Below are positions 8,742 through 17,799 of a DNA stretch of 64,000 nucleotides, piece by piece. The translations under genes were made by a program, and so were the position numbers. Under the pieces are notes generated by a model. It had not been told where the DNA came from. It saw only the letters and a list, made by a program, of their open reading frames with translations, and did no database searches. Each line of letters begins with the position of its first letter. The first letter of the stretch is position 1. Source of the DNA: Natronospira bacteriovora. Its GTDB lineage: Bacteria; Pseudomonadota; Gammaproteobacteria; Natronospirales; Natronospiraceae. The stretch lies in the NCBI RefSeq assembly GCF_030848495.1, contig NZ_JAVDDT010000001.1, forward strand, positions 372,001 through 436,000. Direction: 5' to 3'.

Positions 8742-9083
8742 TCAATGCGGGGTTTTCCTGCGGAAATACTGTTCCATCAGGGAACGGACGTAGAGTTCGT
8801 CCATGTCGGCCAGGCGCATCTCGCCCAGAAACTGCAGATCCTCGGTGCCCGGGCAGCCAACGCCAATCCCCACCTTGCCTGGGATGGAATCCTTCATGAT
8901 GAACATCAGGCGCTGCCTGGAGCGGGGGCACTCGACACTCACGGCATCGGAGTCGTCACCCAGGGCCCGCAGGGACTCATTCGTCACACCCAGCGCGGTA
9001 GAGGCCTCGGGGTGTTCGGCATCGTACTGCTCGTTGGCCCGGGTAATCAGGTCCACCAGGGGCTGAAGCTTCTCGCTGAACAT
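8742..9083 (-). CDS. hypothetical protein
   Basis: A 113-aa soluble protein I do not recognise. The start at 9083 follows AGGGAGAG; the open frame extends further but without support. Features are a helical N-terminus (FSEKLQPLVDLITRANEQY), two cysteines in DAVSVECPRSRQ and GIGVGCPGTED, and a basic end. It is convergent with the 7741 methyltransferase and divergent from the MoxR gene at 9243, with a ~160-bp gap that must carry both promoters. Confidence 0.7.
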   Translation of the reverse strand: MFSEKLQPLVDLITRANEQYDAEHPEASTALGVTNESLRALGDDSDAVSVECPRSRQRLMFIMKDSIPGKVGIGVGCPGTEDLQFLGEMRLADMDELYVRSLMEQYFRRKTPH

Positions 9084-9242
9084 CCATCTCTCCCTGAAAA
9101 ATGCCACCATGGCTACCCATACCCTAGCCGCTTGTCGGGTTCGCGCCAAGTCTCCCGCCGCGGCCTTTGTCCTCCCGGCGCAAAATCCCTACACTGCGCG
9201 CTCCGGAGCCCCAGCCCCTATTTGATTCCTCAGGAGCCAGCC

Positions 9243-10088
9243 ATGACCGCCTTTACCGGATCCCGACAGTACATCGCCAGTGAGGCCCTGCGCCTGGCCG
9301 TGAATGCCGCCATGACCCTGGAACGCCCCCTGCTGGTCAAGGGCGAGCCCGGCACCGGCAAGACCATGCTGGCGGAGGAAATCGCGGCCGGGATGGGCAT
9401 GCCCCTGATCCAGTGGCACATCAAATCCACCACCCGGGCCCAGCAGGGGCTTTACGAATACGACGCCGTCTCCAGGCTGCGGGATTCCCAGCTGGGCGAT
9501 GACCGTGTACACGACGTGGCCAACTACATTCGCCCCGGCAAGCTGTGGGAAGCCTTCAGCAGCGAGCAGCGGTCGGTACTGCTGATTGACGAGATCGACA
9601 AGGCGGACATCGAATTCCCCAACGATCTGCTGGTGGAACTGGATCGGATGGAATTCCATGTCTACGAAACCGGCGAGACCATCCGCGCCCGACACCGGCC
9701 GGTGGTGATCATCACCTCGAACAATGAAAAGGAGCTGCCGGACGCCTTTCTGCGCCGCTGCTTCTTCCATTACATCGAGTTTCCCGACGCCGACACCCTC
9801 AAGGCCATCATCGATGTGCACTTTCCCAATATCGAATCCAAGCTGGTGAGCGATGCCCTGCGAATGTTCTTCCAGGTTCGGGAGGTACCCGGCCTGAAGA
9901 AACCGCCCTCCACCTCCGAGCTGCTGGACTGGCTCAAGCTGCTGGTGAGCGATCAACTGGCGGCCAGCGCCCTCAAGGCGGGTGACATTCGTGAAGCCCT
10001 GCCGCCCCTGTATGGCGCCCTGGTCAAGAACGAGCAGGATGTGCAGCTGCTGGAGCGCCTGGCCTTCATGAGCCGCCGAAACGGCTGA
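9243..10088 (+). CDS. MoxR-family AAA+ ATPase
   Basis: A 281-aa AAA+ ATPase. Walker A is GEPGTGKT at about residues 34-41, Walker B is LLIDEIDKAD near 114-123, and the sensor/arginine-finger region is TSNNEKELPDAFLRR near 158-172. The start at 9243 is preferred over an upstream frame that only covers the divergent gene. Such ATPases act as chaperones with a von Willebrand factor A partner, often in maturation of metalloenzymes (for example CoxD with CoxE). The VWA partner is the next gene, 20 bp downstream. Confidence 0.93.
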   Translation: MTAFTGSRQYIASEALRLAVNAAMTLERPLLVKGEPGTGKTMLAEEIAAGMGMPLIQWHIKSTTRAQQGLYEYDAVSRLRDSQLGDDRVHDVANYIRPGKLWEAFSSEQRSVLLIDEIDKADIEFPNDLLVELDRMEFHVYETGETIRARHRPVVIITSNNEKELPDAFLRRCFFHYIEFPDADTLKAIIDVHFPNIESKLVSDALRMFFQVREVPGLKKPPSTSELLDWLKLLVSDQLAASALKAGDIREALPPLYGALVKNEQDVQLLERLAFMSRRNG

Positions 10089-10108
10089 AGCCGACCTGAC
10101 CCCTGGCC

Positions 10109-11305
10109 ATGCTCATTCGTTTCTTCACCACCCTGCGACAGCACGGGCTCCCGGTCACCCCCCGGGACCTGATCGCCCTGCATGAAGTGATGGCCGCCAA
10201 TCTGGCCGGCTGCGACATGCAGGCCTTCTATCACCTGTCTCGCACTACCCTGGTGAAGGACGAGACCCGCTTCGACCGTTTTGACCAGGCCTTCGCCCAT
10301 TTCCAGGAGGGACTGGAGGCCATGCCCGACCCCCTGGGGGGCGAACTGCCGGAAGACTGGCTGCGGCTGGAGCTGGAGCGGCATTTCAGCGAGGAGGAAA
10401 AGCGCCAGATCGAGGCCCTGGGGGGTCTGGAAGCACTGATGAAGGCGCTGGAGGAACGGCTCAATGAGCAGACCGGCCGGCACCAGGGCGGCAACCGTTG
10501 GATCGGTACCGGTGGCACCAGCCCCTTCGGCCACGGGGGCTACAACCCGGAAGGCGTGCGCATCGGCGGCCCCGGCCGTCATCGTCGGGCCGTGAAGGTC
10601 TGGGAACAGCGACGCTTCCGCAATCTGGATGATCAGGCCGAAATCGGCACGCGCAACATCCAGCTTGCTCTGCGCAAGCTTCGACGCTTTGCCCGCAGCG
10701 GTGCCCGTGAGGAACTGGACCTGGAAGGCACCATTCGAGACACGGCCCGCAATGCCGGCCTGCTGGACATCCGCACCCGGCCGGAACGACACAATGCCGT
10801 CAAGGTACTGAGTTTCTTCGACGTGGGCGGTTCAATGGATGACCACGTACAGCTTTCCGAGGCGCTGTTCACCGCCTGCCGGGCCGAATTCAAGCACCTG
10901 GAACACTACTACTTCCATAACTTCATCTACGAGCATCTCTGGCGGGACAACCAGCTGCGCCAGGACACACTCACGCCACTGGATGAGATCCTTCATACCT
11001 ACGGGCCGGACTACAAGGTGATCTTCGTCGGCGACGCCTCCATGTCGCCCTACGAGATCGCCACCCCCTTCGGGGCCATCGACTTCATGAACCCCGAGCC
11101 CGGCGCGGCTTCATTCGAGAAGATCAAGCACCGATTCGAACGCCTGGTCTGGCTCAATCCGGTTCCGGAAGAACACTGGGACCGGACCTACAGCATCGGC
11201 ATGGTCCGCGAGCTGGTGAATGACCGCATGTTCCCCCTCACCGTCGAGGGGCTGGAACGAGCCATCGCCTGCCTGCAGGGACGCGGGAGCATGGCCGGCG
11301 CCTAA
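10109..11305 (+). CDS. VWA-domain protein, CoxE-like
   Basis: A 398-aa partner of the preceding MoxR ATPase. A helical N-terminal region with a glycine/histidine-rich linker (TGGTSPFGHGGYNPEG, near residues 131-146) leads into a CoxE-type VWA domain. The MIDAS-like motif FFDVGGSMDDH lies near residues 236-246. The first serine of the usual DxSxS is glycine here, so metal binding may be altered. FVGDASMSPYE near 306 marks the distal loop. In the cox system the pair matures the CO dehydrogenase active site. No target metalloenzyme is adjacent, so the client is unknown. Confidence 0.9.
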   Translation: MLIRFFTTLRQHGLPVTPRDLIALHEVMAANLAGCDMQAFYHLSRTTLVKDETRFDRFDQAFAHFQEGLEAMPDPLGGELPEDWLRLELERHFSEEEKRQIEALGGLEALMKALEERLNEQTGRHQGGNRWIGTGGTSPFGHGGYNPEGVRIGGPGRHRRAVKVWEQRRFRNLDDQAEIGTRNIQLALRKLRRFARSGAREELDLEGTIRDTARNAGLLDIRTRPERHNAVKVLSFFDVGGSMDDHVQLSEALFTACRAEFKHLEHYYFHNFIYEHLWRDNQLRQDTLTPLDEILHTYGPDYKVIFVGDASMSPYEIATPFGAIDFMNPEPGAASFEKIKHRFERLVWLNPVPEEHWDRTYSIGMVRELVNDRMFPLTVEGLERAIACLQGRGSMAGA

Positions 11306-11330
11306 CCGGCCACCTGGGCCCGAAACAGCA

Positions 11331-11822
11331 TCAATCGCCATCCGGCAACAGACCCAGCTGGCGTTGGAAATTAAGCTGGTCACTGATTTCCCAAAGCTCG
11401 ACCATGCGCCCTTCCTCAAAGCGAAAGATCACCATCAAGGCCGTGTGAATGTCCTGACCGAGCGGCTCGGCACCGGCCCATTCGCCTTCGTGGGTACCGG
11501 TGAACGTAATTCGCACCGCGGCTCGATCCCCGTCCACGAGAATATCTTCCACTGCCATGTGAAGACCCGGGAAAGCTTCACGCCACTGCAGAACAATGTC
11601 ACTCATCTGCTCCCGGGAGAGCGTGTCACTGTCCGTGCCATGAGTGAAGACGACATTCTCGGCGATGGTGTCTTCGAAAACATCCGTATTACCCTGATTC
11701 CAGCCTTCATCGAACCAGGCGACAATAATATCTTCCAGTTCCGACTCGACAGGTTTCTTTTCCGCTTCACAGGCGCCTAGCATCAACAGACAGGATAAGG
11801 CCAGAAACATTGATGGACGCAT
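11331..11822 (-). CDS. SnoaL/NTF2-like lipoprotein
   Basis: A 163-aa protein with a lipoprotein signal peptide (LSCLLMLGAC, acylated Cys about residue 18). A SnoaL-type alpha+beta barrel follows: WFDEGWNQGNTDVFEDTIAENVVFTH, then WREAFPGLHMAVEDILVDGDRAAVRITFTG. Family members bind or act on small hydrophobic substrates (polyketide cyclases, ester cyclases). The substrate is unknown. It is probably anchored in the outer or inner membrane facing the periplasm. Confidence 0.88.
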   Translation of the reverse strand: MRPSMFLALSCLLMLGACEAEKKPVESELEDIIVAWFDEGWNQGNTDVFEDTIAENVVFTHGTDSDTLSREQMSDIVLQWREAFPGLHMAVEDILVDGDRAAVRITFTGTHEGEWAGAEPLGQDIHTALMVIFRFEEGRMVELWEISDQLNFQRQLGLLPDGD

Positions 11823-11858
11823 GGACTTGCTCCTTTCCGTGACGAACAGTTGCTCAAT

Positions 11859-12257
11859 TCACGACGGTTCCATCCGGGTTGTACTGCTGCTTTTGAGTAC
11901 CATCCAGAACATCAACAGGGCCGATGCGAGTACCAGCAAGGACGCGACCCCCAGAATCGGCCCCAATACCGTCTCGGCCATCATATGGCCGTAAAGCAGG
12001 AACAGGCCGAGACTCATGACAATGGCACCCAACTGGTGGAGATAGAACTGAACATTGGCCACGGCAAGAGAATGACCGTTCAGCCAGAGGCGGTGGATAA
12101 TCCCGTAAAGCAATGACAAAACAAAGCCCACCAGAAGCACATGGGCATGTGTCACGTGCTGACCGTGATCCTTGGATACGGCCATGTAAATCCCCAGAAT
12201 CATTCCAAGAACGATATAAACCAAAGCCCAGATAAGAAATTTTCGGTCGATAGTCAC
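11859..12257 (-). CDS. small four-helix membrane protein, heme-copper oxidase-like fold
   Basis: A 132-aa inner-membrane protein with four predicted helices. The first covers WALVYIVLGMILGIYMAV and the second HAHVLLVGFVLSLLYGIIH, with histidines at the helix ends (HVTHAH, HQLGAIVMSLGLFLLYGH). The pattern resembles a fragment of the subunit I superfamily of heme-copper oxidases, as found in several uncharacterised bacterial proteins. Whether it binds heme is unknown. It lies head-to-tail upstream of the SnoaL lipoprotein gene, with a 36-bp gap. Confidence 0.75.
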   Translation of the reverse strand: MTIDRKFLIWALVYIVLGMILGIYMAVSKDHGQHVTHAHVLLVGFVLSLLYGIIHRLWLNGHSLAVANVQFYLHQLGAIVMSLGLFLLYGHMMAETVLGPILGVASLLVLASALLMFWMVLKSSSTTRMEPS

Positions 12258-12336
12258 GATTCATTACTCCCCATTAGATCATGCCAGCTCACAATGGCTG
12301 GTCTTAATGTAATAGTTCATGGGAATAATAAATCAA

Positions 12337-12362
12337 GGCCGCTGCCCTCAAGGGCAGCGGCC
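12337..12362 (-). terminator. Rho-independent-like terminator of the 12382 gene
   Basis: GGCCGCTGCCCT and AGGGCAGCGGCC form a 12-bp perfect stem with a minimal loop. On the minus strand it is followed by TTGATTTATTATT. It lies 20 bp past the stop of the zinc metalloprotease gene. Confidence 0.75.
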
Positions 12363-12381
12363 AGGTTGGCTTCCAAGGGTA

Positions 12382-14865
12382 TCAGCGCAAGGCGCTGGCA
12401 ATCCGTTTACGAGCATCTTGCAGATGGATTCGCGTCATGCGATCGGCGACGCCGGTGGCCAACGCCGCTTCGATTTCCTCGTTCAACAGGGTGAGCTGGT
12501 CGCGGATCAGGGGCCGAATGTCCGACTGGCTGATGTGGAGGTCGGCATTCAGAGGTGGATCGTCATTGGAACCCACCCGCAGGTTGCCGGAGGCCGGCGG
12601 CTGCCAGTACTCGGATTCCGCCTGCTGGAGCAGATACCCGGCCTGTTCCAGGTAGGCCCGCTGCATGTTGCGCCGCCAGGTGTTGATGGCCTGGCCCTCA
12701 CCCAGCTCCTGCCAGACCATGGCCCGGGTATCATCCAGCATGTCAGCGGGGCGATAGGTGTCATCACCCAGGAAGGCTTCGTGTTCGATCATGCGCGCCA
12801 GGCGGGCGTGGTTGAGCAGGCGCTGCACGGCCAGTTCCTGGTAGGCCCGGATGCGTTCCACCGCGCCGGCGTGCTCCAAACGACGCAGTGTCTCCATGTC
12901 CAGGGCCCAGTCCGGCGTACTCAGTACATGCTCGTCGATGAAGGCCATGGCCTTGCGCTGATAATCAGCCTCGATGGGCGTATAGACCGGGCCGTCCTCC
13001 CCCACCCGCTTGTGATGGGTCCAGGAGCCACCCACGGCGGCCGCCGCGTGTTCGGCGTAGCGGTTCCACTGGGTCAGGTTCTGCAGGTAATGGGTTTCCA
13101 GCTCGTAGTAATCGTCACCCGCCTGCAGCAACCACTCCCGTAGATTGCGGGTCGCCTCGCGCAGATTGCGCATACCGTACTCGGCCGCCTTGACCGGATC
13201 ATCCGAAATGCCCTCGGTCATGCGGTAGGGGTCCCATTCCACATCCATGCCGAACTGTGCCAGGGCCGACCGGAACCAGGGTTTGTCGGCCCGCTCGACG
13301 ATCCACTCATTGAGAGTCTCGAGCTCTTCTTCCGGTGTGGTGGCTTCCGGGATCGGGCGATAGCCCCACATGATGGCGAACTCGTCCCACAGGCCGATGC
13401 GCCGCTCCGGGGGCACATCATCACCGGGCTGGGCCACGTAGTTGTAACGGGTACGCCCGACCGATGACGCCGAATGACCCCACTCTTTCACGAAATCCGG
13501 GTCGCGCAGGCTTTCCACCGGATAGACAAAGTTCGCCCGCTGGTTGTGGGGCAGTCCCATGGCGTGGGCCATTTCGTGGGACACCACATAGCGCAGGGCC
13601 TCGCCCAGGTCCTCTTCCGTCAGTTCCGTGGTACGGAAGCGGGGATTGGCCGTGGCCACCTGGGCCACCAGCCACCAGCGCAGGCGTTCGTCCAGGCCGT
13701 GATACATGTTCATGTGGCCGCGAATCACCTCGCCGGAACGCGGGTCCACCACATCCCCCCCGGCATTGGCCGAGCGCACCGGCGTGGCCACGTAGCGAAT
13801 CACGTTGTAGCGGGCATCCAGCAGGCTGAATTCCGGGTCTTCCTCCTCGGTGGGCGCAAGCCGCACATCCACCGCATTCTTGAAACCCGCCTTCTCGAAG
13901 GCCGACTCCCACTCCATGATGCCGGCCTTGAAGTAAGGCACCCACTTCTCCGGCGTGGCCGGGTCGATATACCAGACGATGGGCTTCTTCGGCACCACCA
14001 GCTCACCACGCTTGAAGGCCTCCATGTCCTTGGGCTCCAGGCGATAGCGGCGCAGGTATTCATAGGGCCGCACGCCCTGGAAGTCTCGCGAGTAATCGGT
14101 CTGCTGCTGGGTGATGTAGGTGACCCGCTCATCCGCCAGGCGCGGCATCATCGGTTCTTCCGGCAGCAGGATCATGGAATGGTTGATCTCGAAGGAGACC
14201 GTGCCGCCGCGACGATTGGAGGGTGGATTGTCCGCGTCGTAGCTGCGCACCGCGCGGATTTCGATGTTCTCCGGAAAGGCCCGGCTCCATTCCAGCCAGC
14301 TGCGCTCGCCATCAAAACCGCGAATGCCCAGGTCATCGCGCCGCTGGCGCGGGAAGGAAAAGGCCGGGTGATCGCCGAGATAGAGCTCGGTGACATCAAT
14401 CACCGCACGGCCCTGGCGTTCAAGCTTAACGGGGAAGCTGGCAATCACCGGGGAAAAATTGGAATTGGCCACCGCCAGGGCAAGCGGGGTATCCGGATCA
14501 GCGGTATTGGCGTAACTCTGACTGCGCAGCACGATGCGATCCCCGCGCCGCTCCCAGTGCACCACCATGTTCTCGGTCATGCGGTCACCACCGCCACGGG
14601 CTGCCAGCCCCTCCTGGGCCTTGGCATAACGGCTCATCACCGCCATGTCACGCCCCAGCATCTCCTCGGGAATCTCAAAGAGAATTCGCTCATCCAGCTG
14701 ATGCACCGTGAACAGGCCGGCGGCCGATTCGGCCTGGCGCAAATCCCGCTCGGACAGGCCCTTGGGTGAATCACCGGAAGGCCCACAGGCCATCAGGGAA
14801 AGACCAAGCACCACAATAAGAAGCGAACTAGAGGCGCGAAGGAAACAGGCTGGCAGTTTATGCAT
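12382..14865 (-). CDS. zinc-dependent metalloprotease lipoprotein (DUF5117/DUF4953 type)
   Basis: An 827-aa secreted lipoprotein (signal ending LSLMAC, Cys about residue 27). The N-terminal DUF5117-like beta region spans about residues 60-260. The metzincin-like domain carries HEMAHAMGLPH near residues 427-437: HExxH supplies two ligands and the catalytic Glu, and the distal His is a third ligand. The C-terminal part is helical. Related proteins are common in Xanthomonadales and Bacteroidetes, with substrates unproven. It is followed by a clear terminator. The amidohydrolase lipoprotein gene lies upstream on the same strand with a ~107-bp gap. Confidence 0.93.
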   Translation of the reverse strand: MHKLPACFLRASSSLLIVVLGLSLMACGPSGDSPKGLSERDLRQAESAAGLFTVHQLDERILFEIPEEMLGRDMAVMSRYAKAQEGLAARGGGDRMTENMVVHWERRGDRIVLRSQSYANTADPDTPLALAVANSNFSPVIASFPVKLERQGRAVIDVTELYLGDHPAFSFPRQRRDDLGIRGFDGERSWLEWSRAFPENIEIRAVRSYDADNPPSNRRGGTVSFEINHSMILLPEEPMMPRLADERVTYITQQQTDYSRDFQGVRPYEYLRRYRLEPKDMEAFKRGELVVPKKPIVWYIDPATPEKWVPYFKAGIMEWESAFEKAGFKNAVDVRLAPTEEEDPEFSLLDARYNVIRYVATPVRSANAGGDVVDPRSGEVIRGHMNMYHGLDERLRWWLVAQVATANPRFRTTELTEEDLGEALRYVVSHEMAHAMGLPHNQRANFVYPVESLRDPDFVKEWGHSASSVGRTRYNYVAQPGDDVPPERRIGLWDEFAIMWGYRPIPEATTPEEELETLNEWIVERADKPWFRSALAQFGMDVEWDPYRMTEGISDDPVKAAEYGMRNLREATRNLREWLLQAGDDYYELETHYLQNLTQWNRYAEHAAAAVGGSWTHHKRVGEDGPVYTPIEADYQRKAMAFIDEHVLSTPDWALDMETLRRLEHAGAVERIRAYQELAVQRLLNHARLARMIEHEAFLGDDTYRPADMLDDTRAMVWQELGEGQAINTWRRNMQRAYLEQAGYLLQQAESEYWQPPASGNLRVGSNDDPPLNADLHISQSDIRPLIRDQLTLLNEEIEAALATGVADRMTRIHLQDARKRIASALR

Positions 14866-14972
14866 GGGTCACCACGGGGTCGGGGTTCCGGACAGAGAAT
14901 CGCACCCCATCCTCCCGGAAGCAGCAAGTGACCGCAACCTGTCACGACCTGGGCTCTTACACAGAAAGGCCG

Positions 14973-16412
14973 TCAGCGCTCGGCCATTGCCTCCAGGCGC
15001 TCGCGGATCTCGCTCTGTGGCAGCCAGCGGCCGTTCACCATGACACCGGCCTGGGCGTCTTTCATGGCGCTGATGTCCTCCAGCGGATTGGCCTCGAGCA
15101 GAATCAGGTCGGCGCGACGGCCTTCGGCCACCGAGCCGGCCTCGTCCAACTCATCGAAATGACGGGCCACCTCCCAGGTGCCGGCGCGAATGACTTCGGC
15201 GGGGCTCATGCCCAGCTCCACCCACAGCGCCATTTCCCGATGATTGGCAAAACCCGGCACGCTGAACAACTGCGGGGAGTCTGTTCCCATGAGGAACGTT
15301 GCGCCACCCTCATGCAGGGCCTGGAAAATCTCGCACCGCAACTCCACCACGCGGCGGGCGCCGTCGGGATGGCCAATCGTCTCCCGCAGACTGGCCAGCC
15401 GCTCTTCCCAGGCCTCGACCGTCTCCGCCGGCATATAGCGAATCTCCGGCGTGGCCGCCTTGATCTCATCGACCGGCTTGCCGCCAAAGAAGACTTCCCA
15501 TAGCACCAGAGTGGGCACCTGAGCCGTGTCGCTGGCCAGCGTGGCGTCGACGAGTTCGGCAATTCGATCCCTGTCGGCGTCATCCGCCACGGAAGCCACG
15601 CCCCAGAGCGCTGCGATATCCGCCCGTTTGTCTTCCGGCATCAGCGCTTCGACATAGTTATCCAGATGATCAATGGTCACCTGGCCGGCCTCCAGTACGG
15701 CCAGCAGGCCGACTTCATCCGGCACATGGCCCGCCAGTGGAAGCCCCTCGGCTTCACCGGCTTCCAGCAGAGCCTGATAGGTCTCTCGGTCCGGGCCTTC
15801 ACCAATCTTGATCAGGTCGTATCCCGCCTCGCGAAACTCGCGAACTAGCTCCGGCACGTCCTCGGCCTGCGGCGTATTGCCCCAGCCCATGGCCGGGCTG
15901 CCCAGCACCAGGCGCGGCCCCAGAAGCTCACCGGCTTCAATGGCCTCACGCACGGCCAGCTGGCTGTCATGGCCCTGCATGCCGCGCACCAGGGTCACGC
16001 CATTGGCCAGATACAGAAACAGCAGATCCGCCACGGCCTGATCCGAGGGGCCACCCCGCGGCAGATGCCCGTGCATCTCCGCCATGCCCGGCATCAGGTA
16101 GCGCCCGGCGCCATCAACCACCTCGGCGCCGGCCGGAATCTCCACCGTCTCCGCCGGGCCGGCCTGCTCAATGCGGCCATCACGCACCACCACCGTACGT
16201 CCGCTGATCGCATCACCGTGCTGCATATCGATCACGGACACATTGCGAAAGGCGAACAGCGCCACCGCGTCGTCCACCGAATCAACAGCTTGCTCATGCT
16301 CACCTTCGGGCACTTCACAACCCAGTATCAGCAAGGCGACCAGCAGCAGTACACTGCTCATGCCAGGGCGGGACAATGAGGGAAATCGGAATTGGGGATT
16401 GAATCCTTGCAT
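14973..16412 (-). CDS. amidohydrolase lipoprotein
   Basis: A 479-aa member of the metal-dependent amidohydrolase superfamily. The lipoprotein signal ends in LLILGC (Cys about residue 35). Metal-site motifs are HGH in MAEMHGHLPRG near residue 113, AGHVPDE near 227, TIDHLDNY near 244 and GTDSPQLF near 377 for the late Asp. The beta-sandwich halves are VIDMQHGDAISGRTVVVRDG at the N-terminus and VAEGRRADLILLEANPLEDI at the C-terminus, as in imidazolonepropionase/dipeptidase-like enzymes. A peptidase-like role is plausible with the neighbouring metalloprotease, but the substrate is unknown. Confidence 0.93.
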   Translation of the reverse strand: MQGFNPQFRFPSLSRPGMSSVLLLVALLILGCEVPEGEHEQAVDSVDDAVALFAFRNVSVIDMQHGDAISGRTVVVRDGRIEQAGPAETVEIPAGAEVVDGAGRYLMPGMAEMHGHLPRGGPSDQAVADLLFLYLANGVTLVRGMQGHDSQLAVREAIEAGELLGPRLVLGSPAMGWGNTPQAEDVPELVREFREAGYDLIKIGEGPDRETYQALLEAGEAEGLPLAGHVPDEVGLLAVLEAGQVTIDHLDNYVEALMPEDKRADIAALWGVASVADDADRDRIAELVDATLASDTAQVPTLVLWEVFFGGKPVDEIKAATPEIRYMPAETVEAWEERLASLRETIGHPDGARRVVELRCEIFQALHEGGATFLMGTDSPQLFSVPGFANHREMALWVELGMSPAEVIRAGTWEVARHFDELDEAGSVAEGRRADLILLEANPLEDISAMKDAQAGVMVNGRWLPQSEIRERLEAMAER

Positions 16413-16490
16413 GACTCACCACCTGTTAGGAACGCAAGACAAACATTGCCAGCCCATACTCCCCGATCAATCTTTCACCCGCAACAGAAG

Positions 16491-16535
16491 GCGAGGCCGG
16501 CGCCCCACCCGTTGAGTGCAGGTTACCGGCCTCGC
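16491..16535 (-). terminator. possible terminator of the urcA-like gene
   Basis: GCGAGGCCGG and CCGGCCTCGC form a 10-bp perfect stem around a 25-nt loop, 26 bp past the stop of the 16561 gene. On the minus strand it is followed by CTTCTGTTG, only weakly U-rich. Confidence 0.5.
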
Positions 16536-16560
16536 AGATGGTCTGATGATGAAGTGTGTT

Positions 16561-16962
16561 TCAGCGTTGCGTCAGCTGGTGAAGAATGCTTCGCACCTCG
16601 TCCATGGCGTCCGCCACGGCCCGCTCGATGCAAGTCGCCTTGGCCGGACGTCCGCGCGGGAACTGCTCCTGCAGGTCCTCGCAGATCTGCGAAGCTGCGC
16701 TCTGAATGCGCTGTTCCAGCTGCATGAAATGCATCGTCTGGCGAATATCCAGATCCGAGAAATCAACCGTGGCATCTTTCTCCACCGTGATTACCCGCCG
16801 CAACGGACTCTCCTCACGCACAATACGCGGCGCAACCACGACAATCCGCTCCAGCTCTCTGGCCTGTTCCCGCTGTTGCGCCACGGCACTGTCCATATTG
16901 AGTACCTGCGCCAGAAACAGCCCTGCAAAGACCGCCATTAAAGCGGCAATCATTCTGTTCAT
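16561..16962 (-). CDS. UrcA-family secreted protein
   Basis: A 133-aa protein with an N-terminal signal peptide (MNRMIAALMAVFAGLFLAQV, cleavage near AVA-QQ). It has the UrcA pattern VDFSDLDIRQ, then a helix with ASQICEDL and TCIERAVADAMDEV, whose two cysteines probably form a disulfide. UrcA proteins are periplasmic and of unknown biochemical role. A strong GGAGGTAG precedes the start. It stands alone between stem-loops and unrelated genes. Confidence 0.8.
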   Translation of the reverse strand: MNRMIAALMAVFAGLFLAQVLNMDSAVAQQREQARELERIVVVAPRIVREESPLRRVITVEKDATVDFSDLDIRQTMHFMQLEQRIQSAASQICEDLQEQFPRGRPAKATCIERAVADAMDEVRSILHQLTQR

Positions 16963-17060
16963 GACTCTACCTCCTGAATGACAAGCAACCCGCCGGCCCC
17001 AGACTCAATGTCGGGAGATTCCACGCTATACCTGTCGGGGAAGGCAGCCGTTGACGGCCG

Positions 17061-17699
17061 TCAACGATCAGGCCGCTGTGCAGATCGCTGGCCCTGTACG
17101 CTCATCATTCCCCAGAAGGCCGAGAGTCGATAGCGCTCGGTCTGGATGGACTGAAAACCGGCCGTGCCGAGAAATCCCCGCATCTCCTGCTGATTCCAGG
17201 TACGAAAATGGGCGGGATCCCGCCAATGGAGCCAGCGATCGAACAGGCGCATGGTGAGAAAGTCCCGGCACCAGTCGGTAAGCAGCAAGCGACCACCGGG
17301 CCGAAGCACCCGCGCCATTTCATTCACCGCGGCCTGTGGCTGTCGGAAATAGTGAAAGGCACTGCTGGAGACCACCACATCAAACGCCCCATCCGGGAAG
17401 GGCAGCTGCTCGGCCGGGGCCTGCGCCAGGGTGACGGCATCACCCAGTCGTTCCCGCGCTCTTGCCAGCATGCCCGGAGACGGATCAATCCCGGTGAGGC
17501 TTACGCCCGGTACTGCTACCTTAAGCCGATCCAGCAACAGGCCCGTGCCACAGCCAACATCCAACAAGGCCTCCCCCGAAAACACGGCCAATCGGCCGAC
17601 GGTCGCGTCGAGGCTGCTCACGAGATAGTGGCCCCAGCGCTGGTCATACACCGGCGCCAGTCGGTCATATTCCCGAGTGGAAGGCAAATGCTCAGTCAT
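17061..17699 (-). CDS. class I SAM-dependent methyltransferase (UbiE/type 11-like)
   Basis: A 212-aa methyltransferase. Motif I is LLDVGCGTGLLLDRL near residues 46-60, followed by GIDPSPGMLARARERLG. The post-motif FDVVVSSSAFHYF is near 103-115, and MARVLRPGGRLLLTDWCRDF is near 128-147. The length and motifs fit the methyltransferase type 11 group, which acts on small molecules, quinones or lipids. The substrate cannot be told. It is divergent from the SRPBCC gene at 17800 with a 100-bp gap. Confidence 0.9.
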   Translation of the reverse strand: MTEHLPSTREYDRLAPVYDQRWGHYLVSSLDATVGRLAVFSGEALLDVGCGTGLLLDRLKVAVPGVSLTGIDPSPGMLARARERLGDAVTLAQAPAEQLPFPDGAFDVVVSSSAFHYFRQPQAAVNEMARVLRPGGRLLLTDWCRDFLTMRLFDRWLHWRDPAHFRTWNQQEMRGFLGTAGFQSIQTERYRLSAFWGMMSVQGQRSAQRPDR

Positions 17700-17799
17700 G
17701 GCCCGATTCTCGTCGCCCGCCCTGTGGATGTCCAGTTATACAAAGGAGCAAAAGCTGAGCGTCCATGGAAGGTTCTGCTAGAGTGAAACCGCCGTTACC

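Noticed and set aside
13474-14769. A 431-aa plus-strand frame opposite the zinc metalloprotease
   Set aside because: Antisense shadow with His/Arg-rich composition; the minus-strand frame has a lipobox and HExxH.
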